This document shows positions 1 through 11,273 of a stretch of 64,000 nt of DNA, in pieces (position 1 is the stretch's first letter; each line of letters starts with the position of its first letter). The notes under the pieces were generated by a model, which saw only the letters and a list, made by a program, of their open reading frames with translations, did not search any database and was not told the origin of the DNA. The DNA is from Sciurus carolinensis (Eukaryota; Chordata; Mammalia; Rodentia; Sciuridae). Location: NCBI RefSeq assembly GCF_902686445.1, contig NC_062232.1:72681440-72745439 (forward strand), written 5' to 3'. The translations under genes and the position numbers were made by a program.

Positions 1-63
1 TGATGTAATGTGTTAATTTGTTTGTCAGGTTTTTTTTTTTTCTTTCTTTTTTCTCTTTTATTC

Positions 64-486
64 CCTGTGACAAAAGTACCTGACAAGAACAACTTACAGG
101 ACTCAGAGGAAAAAAATGTTTATTTGGGATCAGGGTTTTCAGAGAATCAGTTCATGATAAGCTGACTCATTGCTCTTGATGAGGTAGAACACCCTAGTAA
201 AACTGTATGACATAGGATAGTTTGACAGTTTATGGCAGCTGGAGAGCAGAAAGAGAAAGAGGACTCCATGAATGGACATGCTCCATGCCATGCCTGCAGT
301 GACTTACTTCCTCCACACTGTACCTGCATAGAGTTACTACCCAGTAGTCCATTCAAATTATTTATCAAGTAATTAATCCACTGATGAGATTAGAGTTCTC
401 ATAATCCTATCATATTACCTGTGAACATTTCTGCATTGCCTAACACAGAAACTTTGGGGGAAATGTTACAGATCTATCCCATAACA
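64..486 (-). mobile_element. ERVL-MaLR-like LTR, antisense
   Basis: A solo or truncated long terminal repeat read in reverse. It has the same order of blocks as the copies at 8655-9072, 14875-15104 and 57534-57905: a GTGACAAAAGTACC-like start, a TTTATTTGGG block, a CTTCCTCCA block, AATCCACTGATGAG, and a CTCATAATCC then CATTTCTGCATTG end. The mutual similarity of dispersed copies is seen directly; the MaLR class is inferred from the layout. No internal region follows on the right. A pyrimidine-rich tract lies just outside it at 31-60. Confidence 0.7.
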
Positions 487-580
487 GTCAAATAAAAATG
501 TTTTCCCCAACAAAAGTCGAAACTGGACTCAAACTATAGAATATTGACATTTCATGTTACAAGAAAGAAAATTATTTATA

Positions 581-593
581 AAATTTACCATTA
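581..593. repeat. Left target-site duplication of L1-1
   Basis: AAATTTACCATTA here is matched by AAATTTTACCATTA at 6917-6930, directly after the A-rich tail of L1-1, with one T of difference. The pair fixes both ends of the insertion and shows it entered by target-primed reverse transcription as one unit. Confidence 0.85.
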
Positions 594-1824
594 GGCATTG
601 AGGTCAGGTGCCATCACTGGTCGCTCCCAGTTGCAGAGCAAGCCGGCGAGTGAGTCAGGCTTCCTGCAACGCGGAGCTAGCCAGCGGGCACCCAACCCGC
701 CTGCACTGCAGAGCTAGCCGGCGGGCAGCCAGCCCACCCAACCACCAGGCCGAAGTCGGAGGCCATCACTAAGTGACACCACCTGACCCCTGCACTGAGG
801 TCGGGCGCCGTCACTGAGCGACCCTGCCCGAACACCACGACAAGGTTGGTTGCCATCGCGGAGCAAGCCGGCAGACGAGCCAGCTCGCCTGCATCGTGGA
901 GCGAGCCAGAGGCTTCTTTACAGGCTGGTGCAGGCATTTTGAATTATTCCTGAGGGCGTGACCGTCATCATTAGAAGGGCAGCTCCCTTCCTGAGACACC
1001 TACAGGAGAGTGGAAGACCTTTGACAGGACCCAGGAGTCAAGAAGAGGAAATATTGAGATACTCGGGACCAACTCAGAGCCACCGGGTGAGTCTCTCCCA
1101 CTGGGCGGGCTCACTGGATGGGCAGTAGTCCCGAAACACAGGGAACTTCGTGGAGTAGAGTGGCCCAGTGAGACTTCCCCACTAGAGCCGTGAACCCAGT
1201 CAACCAGGAGCATTGCAGAGGAGGGTCGCACAGGGAGAGGCTTTGATGCAGAGTGAGAGTCCAAGGCCCAGGCAGTAGCTCTGGTCACCAGGGAATGTAG
1301 CAGAGGAGGGCTGCTCAGCTCAGCGAGGGAGTCCCTCACAGGGCCAGGGTCCCCAGACCAGGTGGTAGGACGGGACCCCTGGGAACGTTGCAGAGGAGGA
1401 CTGTCCAGGTCAGGGGCTAGTTCTGGACTCAAGGGAACTTCTCGGAGGAGCGCGTCCCAGCAAAACTTCCCCACCGGGTGAGTTTTCCCCGCTGGGTGAG
1501 CTTTCCCACCAAGGCAGTAGAACCAGAGACACAGTCCCAGATCAGATGTGCCCCAGTCTGCAGTCTAATTTCCCTGTGGCTGACCATTGGTCAACAAGTG
1601 GAGGTGCCTCTGACAACTGACAGGGAATATACCCCACTGAAGGCCACCACCCCTAGAGAGGCAGCTTCCTTGTGGAGCATCGCATTATCAAGTTCCTCAA
1701 AGATTTCAGGCTACTGAAGTCTAGGAGGTGAGTTATTGGATATCCACAGGGACACTATAAGTCAATAGGGGAAATCTGCAATATCTCAGAGTTTCACTAC
1801 TAGAGCGGTAGATACCTGAGCAAT
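594..1824 (+). promoter_or_regulatory. L1-1 5' UTR, CpG-rich, with repeated units
   Basis: This 1.2-kb leader is much richer in G+C and CpG than anything else in the window. Two related units begin at about 596 (CATTGAGGTCAGGTGCCATC) and 793 (CACTGAGGTCGGGCGCCGTC). Each is followed by a GAGCAAGCCGGC block, at about 638 and 858, and by GAGC(T/G)AGCC copies, so the leader starts as about one and a half units of roughly 195 bases. Further in, a GGGAA(C/T)-nnn-GGAG motif recurs at 1141, 1291, 1381 and 1433, with a related copy near 1206. L1 5' UTRs carry an internal RNA polymerase II promoter; that role here is inferred. Confidence 0.7.
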
Positions 1825-2793
1825 ATGAAAAAACAAGGGAAGAAAATGTCCCAAACAAACCTAGAGGCTACAGCAATAAAATCCAATGATAGCATGGAAG
1901 AAGAAATGTCAGAAAGGGAATTCAGAATGTACATAATTAAAATGATCAGAGAAACAAACGATGAGATGAAAGAGCAAAGGCAGGCTTTGAAAGTCGCACC
2001 ACTCAACAGTTAAAAAAGCAAATACAGGAAGCAAAAGATCATTTCAATAAATAGAGATACTGAAAAAAAAAAAAAAGACAGAAATCCTTGAAATGAAGGA
2101 ATCAATAAACCAAATTAAAAACTCCATAGAAAGCATAACCAATAGGATAGAACACCTGGAAGACAGAACCTCAGACATTGAACACAAAATATTTAACCTT
2201 GGAAACAAAGTTGACCAAACAGAGAAGATGGTAAGAAATCATGAACAGAATCTACAAGAACTATGGGACATCATGAAAAGGCCAAATTTAAGAATTTTTG
2301 GGATAGAGGAAGGCACAGAGATACAAACCAAAGGAATGAGCAATCTATTCAATGAAATAATATCAGAAAATTTCCCAATCTGAAGAACAAAATGGAAAAT
2401 CAAATACAAGAGGCTTATAGGACTCCAAATATACCAAATTACAATAGACCCACACCAAGGCACATTATAATAAAAATACCAAACATACAAAATGAAGAAA
2501 AAATTTTAAAGGCTGCAAGAGAAAAGAATAAATTTACATTCAGGGGGAAACCAATACAGATATCAGCAGATTTTTCAACCCAGACCCTAAAAACCAGAAG
2601 GGCCTGGAACAACATTTTTCAAGCTCTGAAAGAAAATGGATGCCAACCAAGGATCTTATACCCAGCAAAACTTACCTTCAGATTTGACGACAAAATAAAA
2701 TCCTTCCATGATAAACAAAAGTTAAGGAATTTACAAAATGAAAGCTGGTGCTACAGAACATTCTCAGCAATATATTCCATGAGGAAAAGATGA
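1825..2793 (+). pseudogene. L1-1 ORF1 (RNA-binding protein), broken
   Basis: ORF1p is the trimeric nucleic-acid chaperone that coats L1 RNA. The start is the ATG at 1825 (MKKQGKKMSQTN). The first 63 codons are open to a stop at 2011-2013. The coiled-coil part resumes in another frame at 2093 (NQIKNSIESITNRIEHLEDR), and a further shift near 2383-2392 leads to the RRM and C-terminal part. Recognisable C-terminal signatures are RPNLRIFGIEEG, RHIIIKIP and ILYPAKLTFRF. The stop is at 2791-2793. At least two frame changes and an A-run near 2064-2076 break it. Confidence 0.85.
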
Positions 2794-2898
2794 AAAACAA
2801 CGATGTAAATCAGCAAAGGGTTGAACTACCCTAAAGGAACAGCCAAATAAAGGAGAAGCCAAGTCAATTCAAAATAAATAAATAAATAAATAAGCCAA

Positions 2899-5800
2899 AT
2901 GACTGGGAATAAAAATCATATCTCAATAATAACCCTGAATGTAAATGGCCTGAACTCATCAATCGAAAGACATAGACTGTCAGGTTGGATTAAAAAGAAA
3001 GATCCAACAATTTGCTGCCTTTAAGAGACTCATCTCATAGAAAGAGAAACCCACAGACTAAAGGTGAAAGGATGGGAAAAAACATACCATGCACATGGAC
3101 ACAGCAAAAAAGCTGGGTTATCCATCCTCATTTCAGATAATGTGGACTTCAAGCCAAAGTTAGTCAGAAGGGATAAAGAAGGACATTGCATACTGCTTAA
3201 CGAAAGCACAAATCAGCAAGACATAACAATCATAAATATGTCCCAAACAGTGACTCATGCATATACATCAAAAAATCCTTCTCAATTCCAGAAATCAAAT
3301 AGACCACAACACAATAATACTAGGTGATTTTAACACACCTCTCTTACCACTGGACAGATTCTCCAAACAAAAATTGAACAAAGAAACCATAGATCTCAAT
3401 AACACAATAATTTACACTTTATGGACATATATAGAATATACCATCCAACAAAGAGTGAATACACTTTCTTCTCAGCAGCACATGGATCCTTCTCTAAAAT
3501 AGACCATATTCTATGCCACTAAGCTAATGTTAAAATACAAGACGACAGAGATACTACCTTGTATTCTATCAGATCATAATGGATTGAAATTAGAAATAAA
3601 ACAGAAACTACTCCAACACCTGGAGATTAAATAATACATTATTACATGATGAATGGATAACAGAAGACATCAAGAGGGAAATTAAAAAATTCATAGAGGT
3701 GAAGAGAACAAAGATACATCATATCAAAATCTCTGAAACACTATTAAAGCATTACTTAGAGGAAAATTTATTTCATGGAGTGCATTCAATAAAAGAAGAA
3801 AAAAATAAAAAAAAAAACAATCTAACACTACAGCTCAAAGCCCTAGAGAAAGAACAGACCAACACCAAAAGTAGTAGAAGACATGAAATAGTTAAAATCA
3901 GAGCTGAAATCAATGAAATTGAAACAAAAGAAACAATCAAAAAAATTGAAAAAATAGTTGGTTCTTTGAAAAAGTAAACAAAATTGATAAACCCTTAGCC
4001 ACACTAACAAAGAGAAGAGGAGAGAAAACTCAAATTACTAAAATTCGGAATGAACAAGGAAATATCACACAGACATGAGTGAAACACAAAACATAATTAG
4101 AAACTATTTTCAAAATCTGCACTAAAACTAAATAGAAAATCTTGAAGACATCAACAGATTTCTAGAGACTTATGAATTACCTAAACTGAACCAGGAGGAC
4201 ATACACAATTTAAATAGATGAATTTCAAGTAATGAAATAGAAGAGGTCATCAAAAACCTACCAACAAAGAAAAGTCCAGGACCAGATGGGTTCTCAGCTG
4301 AGTTCTACAAAGCCTTTAAGAAGAGCTCATTCCAATACTCCTCAAAGTATTCCACGAAACAGAAGAGGAGGGAACCCTCCCAAACTCATTCTATGAAGCC
4401 AATATCACCCTGATACCTAAACCAGACAGAGACACATCGAGGAAAGAAAATTTCAGACCAATATCCTTAATGAACATAGATGCAAAAATTCTCAACAAAA
4501 TCTTAGCAAATCACATACAAAAATGTATTAACAAGATAGTGCACCACGATCAAGTGGGTTTTATCCCAGGGATGAAAGGTTGGTTCAACCTTCAGAAATC
4601 AATAAATGTAATTCACCATATCAACAGACTTAAAGTCAAGAAACACATGATTATTGCGATAGATACAGAAAAAGCCTTTGATAAAATATAGCATCCCTTC
4701 ATTCTCAAAACACTAGAAAAAAATCAGGGATAGTGGGAACATTCCTTAACATTGTAAAGGCTATTTTTGCTAAGCCCATGGCCAATATCATTCTGAATGG
4801 TGAAAAACTGAAAGCATTCCCACTAAAAACTGGAACAAGGCTGGGATGCCCTCTTTCACCACTTCTATTCAACATTGTCCTTGAAACTCTAGCCAGAGCA
4901 TTTAGACAGACCAAGGAAATTAAAGGGATATGAATAGGAAAAGAAGAACTCAAACTATCCCAATTTAATGATGATATGATTATATATTTAGAGGAACCCG
5001 AAAATTCCACCAGAAAACTTTTAAAAATCATAAGTGTATTCAGTAAAGTAGCAGGTTACAAGATCAATGTTCATAAATCTAATGCATTTTTATTCATAAG
5101 TGATGAATCTTCAGAAAGAGAATTTAGGAATACTATCCCAATCACAATAGCTTCAAAAAATATAAAATAATTGGGAATCAATTTAACAAAAGAGGTGGAA
5201 GACCTGTACAAGGAGAACTACAGAACACTAAAGAAACAAATTAAAAAAAAAAAAACTTAGAAGATGGAAATATCTCCCATGTTCTTGGATAGGCAGAATT
5301 AATATTGTCAAAATGGCCATACTACCAAAAGTGCTATACAAATTCAATGCAATTCCAATTAAAATCCCAATGACGTACCTCACAGAAATAGAGCAAGCAA
5401 TCATGAAATTCATCTGGAAGAATAAGAAACCCAGAATAGCTAAAGCAATCCTTAGCAGGAAGAGTGAAGCAGGGGGTATTGCAATACCAGAACTTCAACT
5501 ATACTACAAAGCAATAGTAACAAAAATGACATGGTATTGGCACCAAAATAGACAGGTAGATCAATGGTACAGAATAGAGGACACAGACACAAACCCAAAT
5601 AAATATAATTTTCTCATACTAGACAAAGGTGCCAAAAATATACAATGGAGAAAAGATAGCCTCTTCAACAAATGGCGCTGGGAATACTGGAAATCCATAT
5701 GCAACAGAATGAAACTAAACCCCTATCTCTCACCTTGCACAAAACTCAATTCAAAATGACTCAAGGACCTTGGAATCAGACCAGAGACCCTGCATATTAT

Positions 5801-6694
5801 AGAAGAAAAAGTCGGTCCAAATCTTCTTCATGTCAAACTAGGATCAGACTTCCTTAACAGGACTCCCATAGCACATGAATTAAAATCAAGAATCAATAAG
5901 TGGGATAGATTCAAACTAAAAAGCTCTCTCTCCGCAAAGGAAACTATCAGCAAGGTGAAGAGAGAGCCTACAGAGTGGGAGAAAATCCCTGCCACTCATA
6001 CTTCAAATAGAACACTAATTTGCAGAATATATAAAGATCTAAAAAACTCTACACCAAGAATACAAATAACCCAATCAACTAATGGGCTAAGGAAATGAAC
6101 AGACACTTCACAGAAGAAGATCTACAAGCAATCAACAGATATAGGAAAAAAATGTTCAACATCTCTAGTAATGAGAGAAATACAAATCAAAACTACCCTA
6201 AGATTCCATCTCACCCCAATTAGAATGGTGATTATCAAGAATACAAGCAACAATAGGTGTTGGCATGGTAATGGGGAAAAAAGTATATTCATACATTGCT
6301 GTTGGGGCTGCAAATTAGTGCAGCCACTCTGGAAAGCAGTGTGGAGATTCCTTAGAACACTTGGAATGGAACGACCATTTGACCAAGCTATCCCACTCCT
6401 TGGCCTATACACAAAGGCCTTAAAATCAGCATGCTACAGAGATACAGCCACATCAATGTTCATAGCTGCTCAATTCACAATAGCCAGATTGTGGAACCAA
6501 CCTAGATGCCCTTCAATTGATGAATGGATAAAGAAATCGTGGTATATATATACAATGGAATATTACTCAGCCATAAAAATAATAAAATTATGGCATTTGC
6601 AGGCAAATGGATGAAATTGGCGAATATCATGCTAAGTGAGGTAAGCTAAACCCAAAAAACCAAAGGACGAACGATCTTGCTGATAAGCAGATGA
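2899..6694 (+). pseudogene. L1-1 ORF2 (endonuclease and reverse transcriptase), broken
   Basis: ORF2p nicks target DNA and copies L1 RNA. The ATG at 2899 starts MTGNKNHISIITLNVNGLNS, the start of the APE-like endonuclease, but a stop near 3022 interrupts the QETHL region. Endonuclease remains run to about 3650. Reverse transcriptase blocks follow: FSAEFYK near 4290, [12 protein letters not shown] near 4553, [10 protein letters not shown] near 4660, then F-N-D-D at 4964-4975 in place of F-A-D-D. The C-terminal Cys motif at about 6258-6311 reads CWHGNGEKSIFIHCCWGC, with the second Cys replaced by Asn. Many stops and frameshifts make it inactive. Confidence 0.9.
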
Positions 6695-6930
6695 TGACGC
6701 ATAATGGGGGTTGGGAGGGGGGCAAGAATGTAGGAAGGAGGGACTTTATAGAGGGAAAAGAGGGGTGGGAGGGGTGGGGGGAAGGAAAAAATAACAGAAG
6801 GAATCAAAAACTATTACCCTAGGTAAATGTATGATTACACATATGGTATGCCTCCACTTCATGTACAGCAGAGAAACAAGATGTATCCCACTTGTTTAAA
6901 ATAAAAATAAATTTAAAAATTTTACCATTA
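6695..6930 (+). other. L1-1 3' UTR, tail and right target duplication
   Basis: A G-rich polypurine tract (about 6704-6790, including GGGTGGGAGGGGTGGGGGG) is followed by the TATTACCCT-type block, a conserved CATTTGTGTACA-like end, an AATAAAAATAAA tail and the right target duplication at 6917-6930. Such tracts are a conserved feature of mammalian L1 3' UTRs and can form G-quadruplexes. Confidence 0.8.
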
Positions 6931-8194
6931 AATTATTTTAAAATGTGATCTTAGTTAATATGAGAACATCTCCCAAAATTTCCACTATTAATAAATAAAA
7001 ACTTGTATTTACAAAATCAGAAAACAATGGACAAAATGACACAATAATGTATCTAAATAAGTATTTTCAATGAAAGTGTAGAATAAAAATAGCATTAAAG
7101 TTTCTTCCTCATTTTTCTGAGACTTCATTGCTTAAGATTGTAAATTTTTATTTTTTTGAAAATACTATTTCAAGATATATTATTTAAAATTTTTATCACT
7201 ATATTAGTGAATCTGTCACCTGGGAGCTATATATAAACTTTGGTGTTAATCCATCATGTGTGAGTCCCTGGGTTTTTTCCCCAGGATCACAAAATAAAAA
7301 TTGGGTAAAATAGTCTAACTTCATGGCTATGAAAAATACAGTTGGATTAAGTGGAATATAATGAGTATAAAACAAGGATCTTCTTCCTCAGTTTATTTTT
7401 CATTTTCCTTCCTATTCTCTCTAAATAACTAAATTGTATAGAAAAGAAACATGTGAACAAGTTCCCATACCCTTGACACAAAGACCCTACAGGCAGGTAT
7501 TTTCTAGCATTTCAGTTAGAATGCTGGTATTGTGAAAGAGCATGACTTGATTTCAAAACCGAAGCAAGTTTCTAATTGGCAAACACATTATGTTCATATT
7601 TTAAAATAAATCTAACTGGGCTTTAGATTGAAATTTTGTTGAATGACATAAAATATACATGATGAAAGAATACTTTCCAAAAATTAACATTGATTTAATG
7701 AATAATATCACTTTTTTTTATTTCTTAAAATAGAGTTTTTCTGTAATTTTTCCAAATAATTTAGGTTTTGAAGAGCAAATATATATATATGCATATATAT
7801 ATATATACACTCATATATGTGTGTGTGTGTTTGCACAAATATCTGTGTATATGCTCTTGTTTGCATATGTATACTTTTTTTTTACTTTTATTATCAGTCA
7901 TGGGTCTCTATATTTATTTATAAATTATTCATTTTATAAATTAATAGCAACAATAAATAAATAGCAACATCTGTCATCATTCATAGGATACATATCCATA
8001 AATATATTAATTTTATTTCTGATATTCAATGTATGAAAAATAAAATAATTATTTCATTTACACTAGTTGCAAAGAACTTTCTCACTATTATGTTCATTTT
8101 TCTTTTCTTTTTAATTTCCTTCTTTCTTTTCTCATATTCTTACTTTTTTCTTTTCTTAAGTATGTTTGTGTGTGTACATATCTGTGTGTGTGTG
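6931..8194. other. AT-rich sequence with microsatellites; no gene seen
   Basis: No coding signal and no repeat family I can name. It holds a TA/TG microsatellite (about 7779-7832), a T-run near 7876-7884, and a pyrimidine-rich TTTC stretch followed by TG repeats (8096-8196). Confidence 0.6.
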
Positions 8195-8272
8195 TGGTAT
8201 TGGAAATTGAACCCAGGGCCTCAATAATGCTAGGCATGTTCTGTATCACCCTGCTACATTCTTACATCCTCA
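8195..8272 (-). mobile_element. ID-type SINE, antisense, degenerate
   Basis: TGGTATTGGAAATTGAACCC reads in reverse as the B-box region (GGGTTCAAT) of a tRNA-derived ID SINE. The A-box end lies around 8230-8265 (TGCTAGGCATG). It abuts TG microsatellite on its left, is heavily diverged, and is not a functional tRNA. Confidence 0.7.
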
Positions 8273-8654
8273 GTTTATTTCAATTTTTCTAATTTATAAA
8301 ACTACTAGGATTGTATACGTTTTGAATTTCAAACTTTTACTTATTCTGTTAAAAAAGAAGCATAACAAGAGTAGAAGCTAAGCTCTTCTCCTTCTAAATA
8401 AAATCAACAAATTGCCTTTGCTTTGGATTTTGTCACACAATCAAATTAAAAGCATGAAGCAATATTATTCCAAATAACACTAGCCAATGTAACATTTAAG
8501 GTGTACACAATCTAATCACACTAACAAAATACCTTTTGTACAATTATCGATTTGGTAAAACACCTACTCATAGCCCAGAATTTTTTTAAATAACAAATAA
8601 TTTTAAAATCACAAGACAAATCCACTTGCACCAATAAGAATTAAGGTAGGTTTT
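8273..8654. other. Unassigned sequence
   Basis: AT-rich sequence between an ID SINE and a MaLR-like LTR. No ORF, gene or repeat is recognised. Confidence 0.5.
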
Positions 8655-9072
8655 TCAGACAGCTTTTCATTACTGTGACCAGAAGCCCTAACAAGAACAC
8701 TTAGAGGAGGAAAAGTTTACCTCAGGATCACTTTATAAAGTTCAATACATCAGTTCAAAGCTCTGGACCCAAGTTGAAGCAGAAGGCCATTACAGAAAAC
8801 TACTCATTTCATGGCAGGCAGAAAAAAAAATGAGAGGGAAAACCCAAAAGGATCCAGGGAAAAATATAATCTCCCTAAGGCACTTTGCCAGTGACCTACT
8901 TCCTCCAGCCATGCTCCTACCAGCCTACAGTTAATACCTAATAGTCTATTTAAATTTTAATGCACCAAGTGGATAAATCCACTGATGAGAATATTTCTCT
9001 CTTAATCTGTTTTACTTCTGAACATTCCTGTGCTTTTGGGTGGATACCTCATGTGCAAATCATAGCATTATG
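8655..9072 (-). mobile_element. ERVL-MaLR-like LTR (3' LTR of an antisense element)
   Basis: The reverse-orientation LTR starts at CAGCTTTTCATTACTGTGACC and passes a GAAAAGTTTACCTCAGG block, CTACTTCCTCCAGCC and AATCCACTGATGAG. It ends near the ACCTCATGTGCAAATCATAGCA block. It is followed directly by internal sequence, which makes it the 3' LTR of an antisense provirus. It aligns block by block with 64-486 and 57534-57905. Confidence 0.7.
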
Positions 9073-10574
9073 CATCTGGCCCCCAAAATCTCATGTCCTT
9101 CTTACAATTAAAACTAGATTCTTTACATCTCCAAGAGTCTTCATAATCTGAGGAGTTTCAACATTGCCCAAAAGTCCAATTCCAATGTTTCCCCTGAAAC
9201 TCAAGGTAAACTCTTGGTTGTGAATTCCTGTATGACTCAAATGCAAGTTACATGTGTCTAATATGCAATGGAACAGAGTAAATATTTCCATTCCAAAAGG
9301 GAGGAAAGTGGACATAGAAAAGTGGCATGGGACTAAAAAAAGACAATAACTTAGCTGGGAAAAGAATTCCTATAGCTCCACATCTAGCATCCAAGACTTG
9401 TAATGCCAAATATAATATCCAAAGGACTTGGGCAGTCCTTCCCCTTTGGACTTGGTGGTTGCAGTTCATGTGATCTCCTTCTTAGACTGGCTCTGTCCTC
9501 AGCCTTCAACATTCCTCACCATAGTTTCACACACTTTCATGAGGCCACACCCTGACTTTGGTTTCTTTCTCATAGCTTCATGCATCATTGTATCTAAAAG
9601 ACTGCCTGCAGGGATTTTGATCCTGCTAATCTTTGCCTGGCCCTCAAGGTCTTCCTTTGAAATCTTAGTGGAAGCCTACATGAGACCCTAGTTTGAGCAT
9701 TCTGTGAACTTGTAGTACTGTCACTGTATGGATAATGCCAATGTCTGCCATCAGCTCCAGGAGTAGCCAGGTCTTCATGGACCAGAGTTGTAGTGGACTA
9801 TGAGTGTCTGGGAAGTTGAGCATGATGAAATAAATCCCAGGTTAAAGAAAGAATCTTAAGCACCTGTATGCCAGATTATTTCCCTAAGGTATCTTAAAGG
9901 TGTTATCATATTTGCACCCTTGAGCCTGTGATTGTGTTTTCTTACAGATTCCTGACAAGCCCTCAAAGCATCTTTCCTATTTTCTCTGTGTGAAGTAATG
10001 ATCTTCCCTTTAATGGAGATAATCTCCTTAGTAACCACATCTTCTCAACCCCAATTTACCTGTGCTTCATCTCTGGCCAAACTGCAGATTTTCAAGTCTT
10101 TGCTTTACTTTCTGTTTCCAGTTCTCACAGTAAACCTGCCTAAAAGATGCTAGCAATATCCATGCCAGCACCTGAATGCTATATTGCCTTGAAATTTACA
10201 TCACCAAATTCATTTGAATTCAGAGTTAATAAAAATAAAATATTAAATTTTAAATAATTTAAATATAATGTAACATATTATTAATGTAAAATCAATTAAT
10301 TCAAATAGAATTATTTAATTTAAATTCTGAATTTACACTTATTCAAATTCAGCTTAACTGAACAACTTAGGACATGGACAAAATTTGTAAAGTTCTTTGC
10401 CAGAATGCGTCATAAAGATTCTCTACTATAATTCCTAATAGACTCCTCAGTCCCCTCTGATACCCTACTCTCCATATTCCTATCATCAGTCTGGTCTTCT
10501 GAGCTCCAGAATTGCCCATTAAGCTATCCTTAAAGCATTCTAAACATTTTCCATATTGTATCTCTAAACATTTC
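9073..10574 (-). mobile_element. MaLR-like internal region, antisense
   Basis: This continues from the LTR with CCCCCAAAATCTCATGTCC. Scattered blocks match the internal sequence at 56440-57533: AAATCTTAGTGGAAGCC near 9660 matches AAATCTCAGTGGAGGCT near 56624, and a TGGTCTTCTGAGCTCC block near 10490 matches TGATCTTCTGAATGCC near 57356. MaLR elements are non-autonomous and encode at most gag-like remnants. The antisense strand shows only short frames. An AT-rich insertion sits at 10205-10345. Confidence 0.65.
10205..10345. repeat. AT-rich, partly inverted insertion
   Basis: About 140 bases that are almost purely A and T, with TTGAATTCAGAG near the left end and AAATTCTGAATTT near the right end forming a short inverted repeat. 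The related internal sequence at about 57255-57300 has no such block, so this is an addition to one copy. It may be a small hairpin element or an expanded AT microsatellite. Confidence 0.5.
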
Positions 10575-11129
10575 TGTATTGGTCAGGGTTCTCTAGGTGA
10601 ACAGAATCAACAGGAAGTATGATTATAAAAAGGAGATTTATTAGGTTGGCTTACAGGACCAGAAGCTGGATAGTCCACAATGGGTGTCTGCACCTGGAGA
10701 GCTGGAAGAACCAGCAGCTGCACAATTCAAGAGGTGGAAATCCCAGAACAAGAAGGATCAACAGTGCTACCCCAGTCTGAGATCAAGGCTTCTGGAAACT
10801 ACCTGGAGAATCACTGGCAGATTTCTGCTTTGGAAGAGTGAAAAAGTGAGAGTCTGATATCCTCAGATGATTGAAGCAGCAATCAAGAACCCCTTCAAGA
10901 AGAGTCAAGCTTGTATCTGCATCTGCTTCCTTGTTCTTCCAACTTTTATTCCATTGAAGCCACCATCCTATTGGGTGGTGCTGCCCATGCCTAGGGAGGG
11001 GGTCCACTTCAGTTCACTATCCCACATTCCAATCATTCTTCGACATGCCCTCACTGACACACCTAGAAGCCTCTTAATCATTGGCATACCTTAATCCCAT
11101 CAAGTTGAAAATTCAAATTAACCATTACA
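10575..11129 (-). mobile_element. MLT2-like ERVL LTR, antisense, inserted in a MaLR
   Basis: The sequence begins TGTATTGGTCAGGGTTCTCT and ends CAAATTAACCATTACA, the reverse-complement ends of MLT2-class ERVL LTRs. In between are GGAGATTTATTAGGTTGGCT, TATTGGGTGGTGCTGCCCATG, CTCACTGACACACC and ATCCCATCAAGTTGA. Related LTRs flank the ERVL provirus at 33443-34099 and 47066-47680. MaLR internal sequence resumes on the right (11130-11225), so this is a solo LTR inserted later than the MaLR element. Confidence 0.8.
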
Positions 11130-11273
11130 CATATCCAAACTCCTTCTGCATTTCCTTTCTAAAAGTTTCAGAACCACATAGTCAGGTTTGTCACTGAAGC
11201 AACCCAACTTTTCAGTATCAATTTCTTTATTAGTCAGTTTCTCATCACTATGATCAAAATACATAGTCCTACA
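11130..11273 (-). mobile_element. Rest of MaLR internal region and start of its 5' LTR, antisense
   Basis: AAACTCCTTCTGCATTTCC to ACATAGTCAGGTTTGTCAC matches 57440-57500 (AAACTTCTTCCTTGAGCC to ACATGGTCAGGTTTAGTCAC). From about 11226 TTATTAGTCAGTTTCTCATC is the beginning of a reverse-orientation LTR. It is cut off at about 11273, where a sense-oriented LTR begins. Confidence 0.6.

Larger units (their letters stand above)
594..6916 (+). mobile_element. L1-1: nearly full-length LINE-1
   Basis: A complete-architecture LINE-1 of about 6.3 kb: 5' UTR (594-1824), ORF1 (1825-2793), short spacer with an AAAT-rich stretch (2872-2893), ORF2 (2899-6694), and a 3' UTR with a G-rich polypurine tract and A-rich tail (6695-6916). 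A duplication flanks it at 581-593 and 6917-6930. L1 is an autonomous non-LTR retrotransposon. This copy cannot move: both ORFs carry frameshifts and stops, and the reverse transcriptase F-A-D-D motif reads F-N-D-D. It is the best internal reference for the other, truncated L1 copies in the window. Confidence 0.93.

Noticed and set aside
971..1474. A 167-codon minus-strand frame in GC-rich DNA
   Set aside because: It is the reverse strand of the L1-1 5' UTR. Stop codons are rare there because of base composition, and no domain is visible.
9428..9691. Plus-strand 87-codon frame as a gene
   Set aside because: It lies antisense to the MaLR-like internal region and has no counterpart in the second copy at 56.4-57.5 kb.
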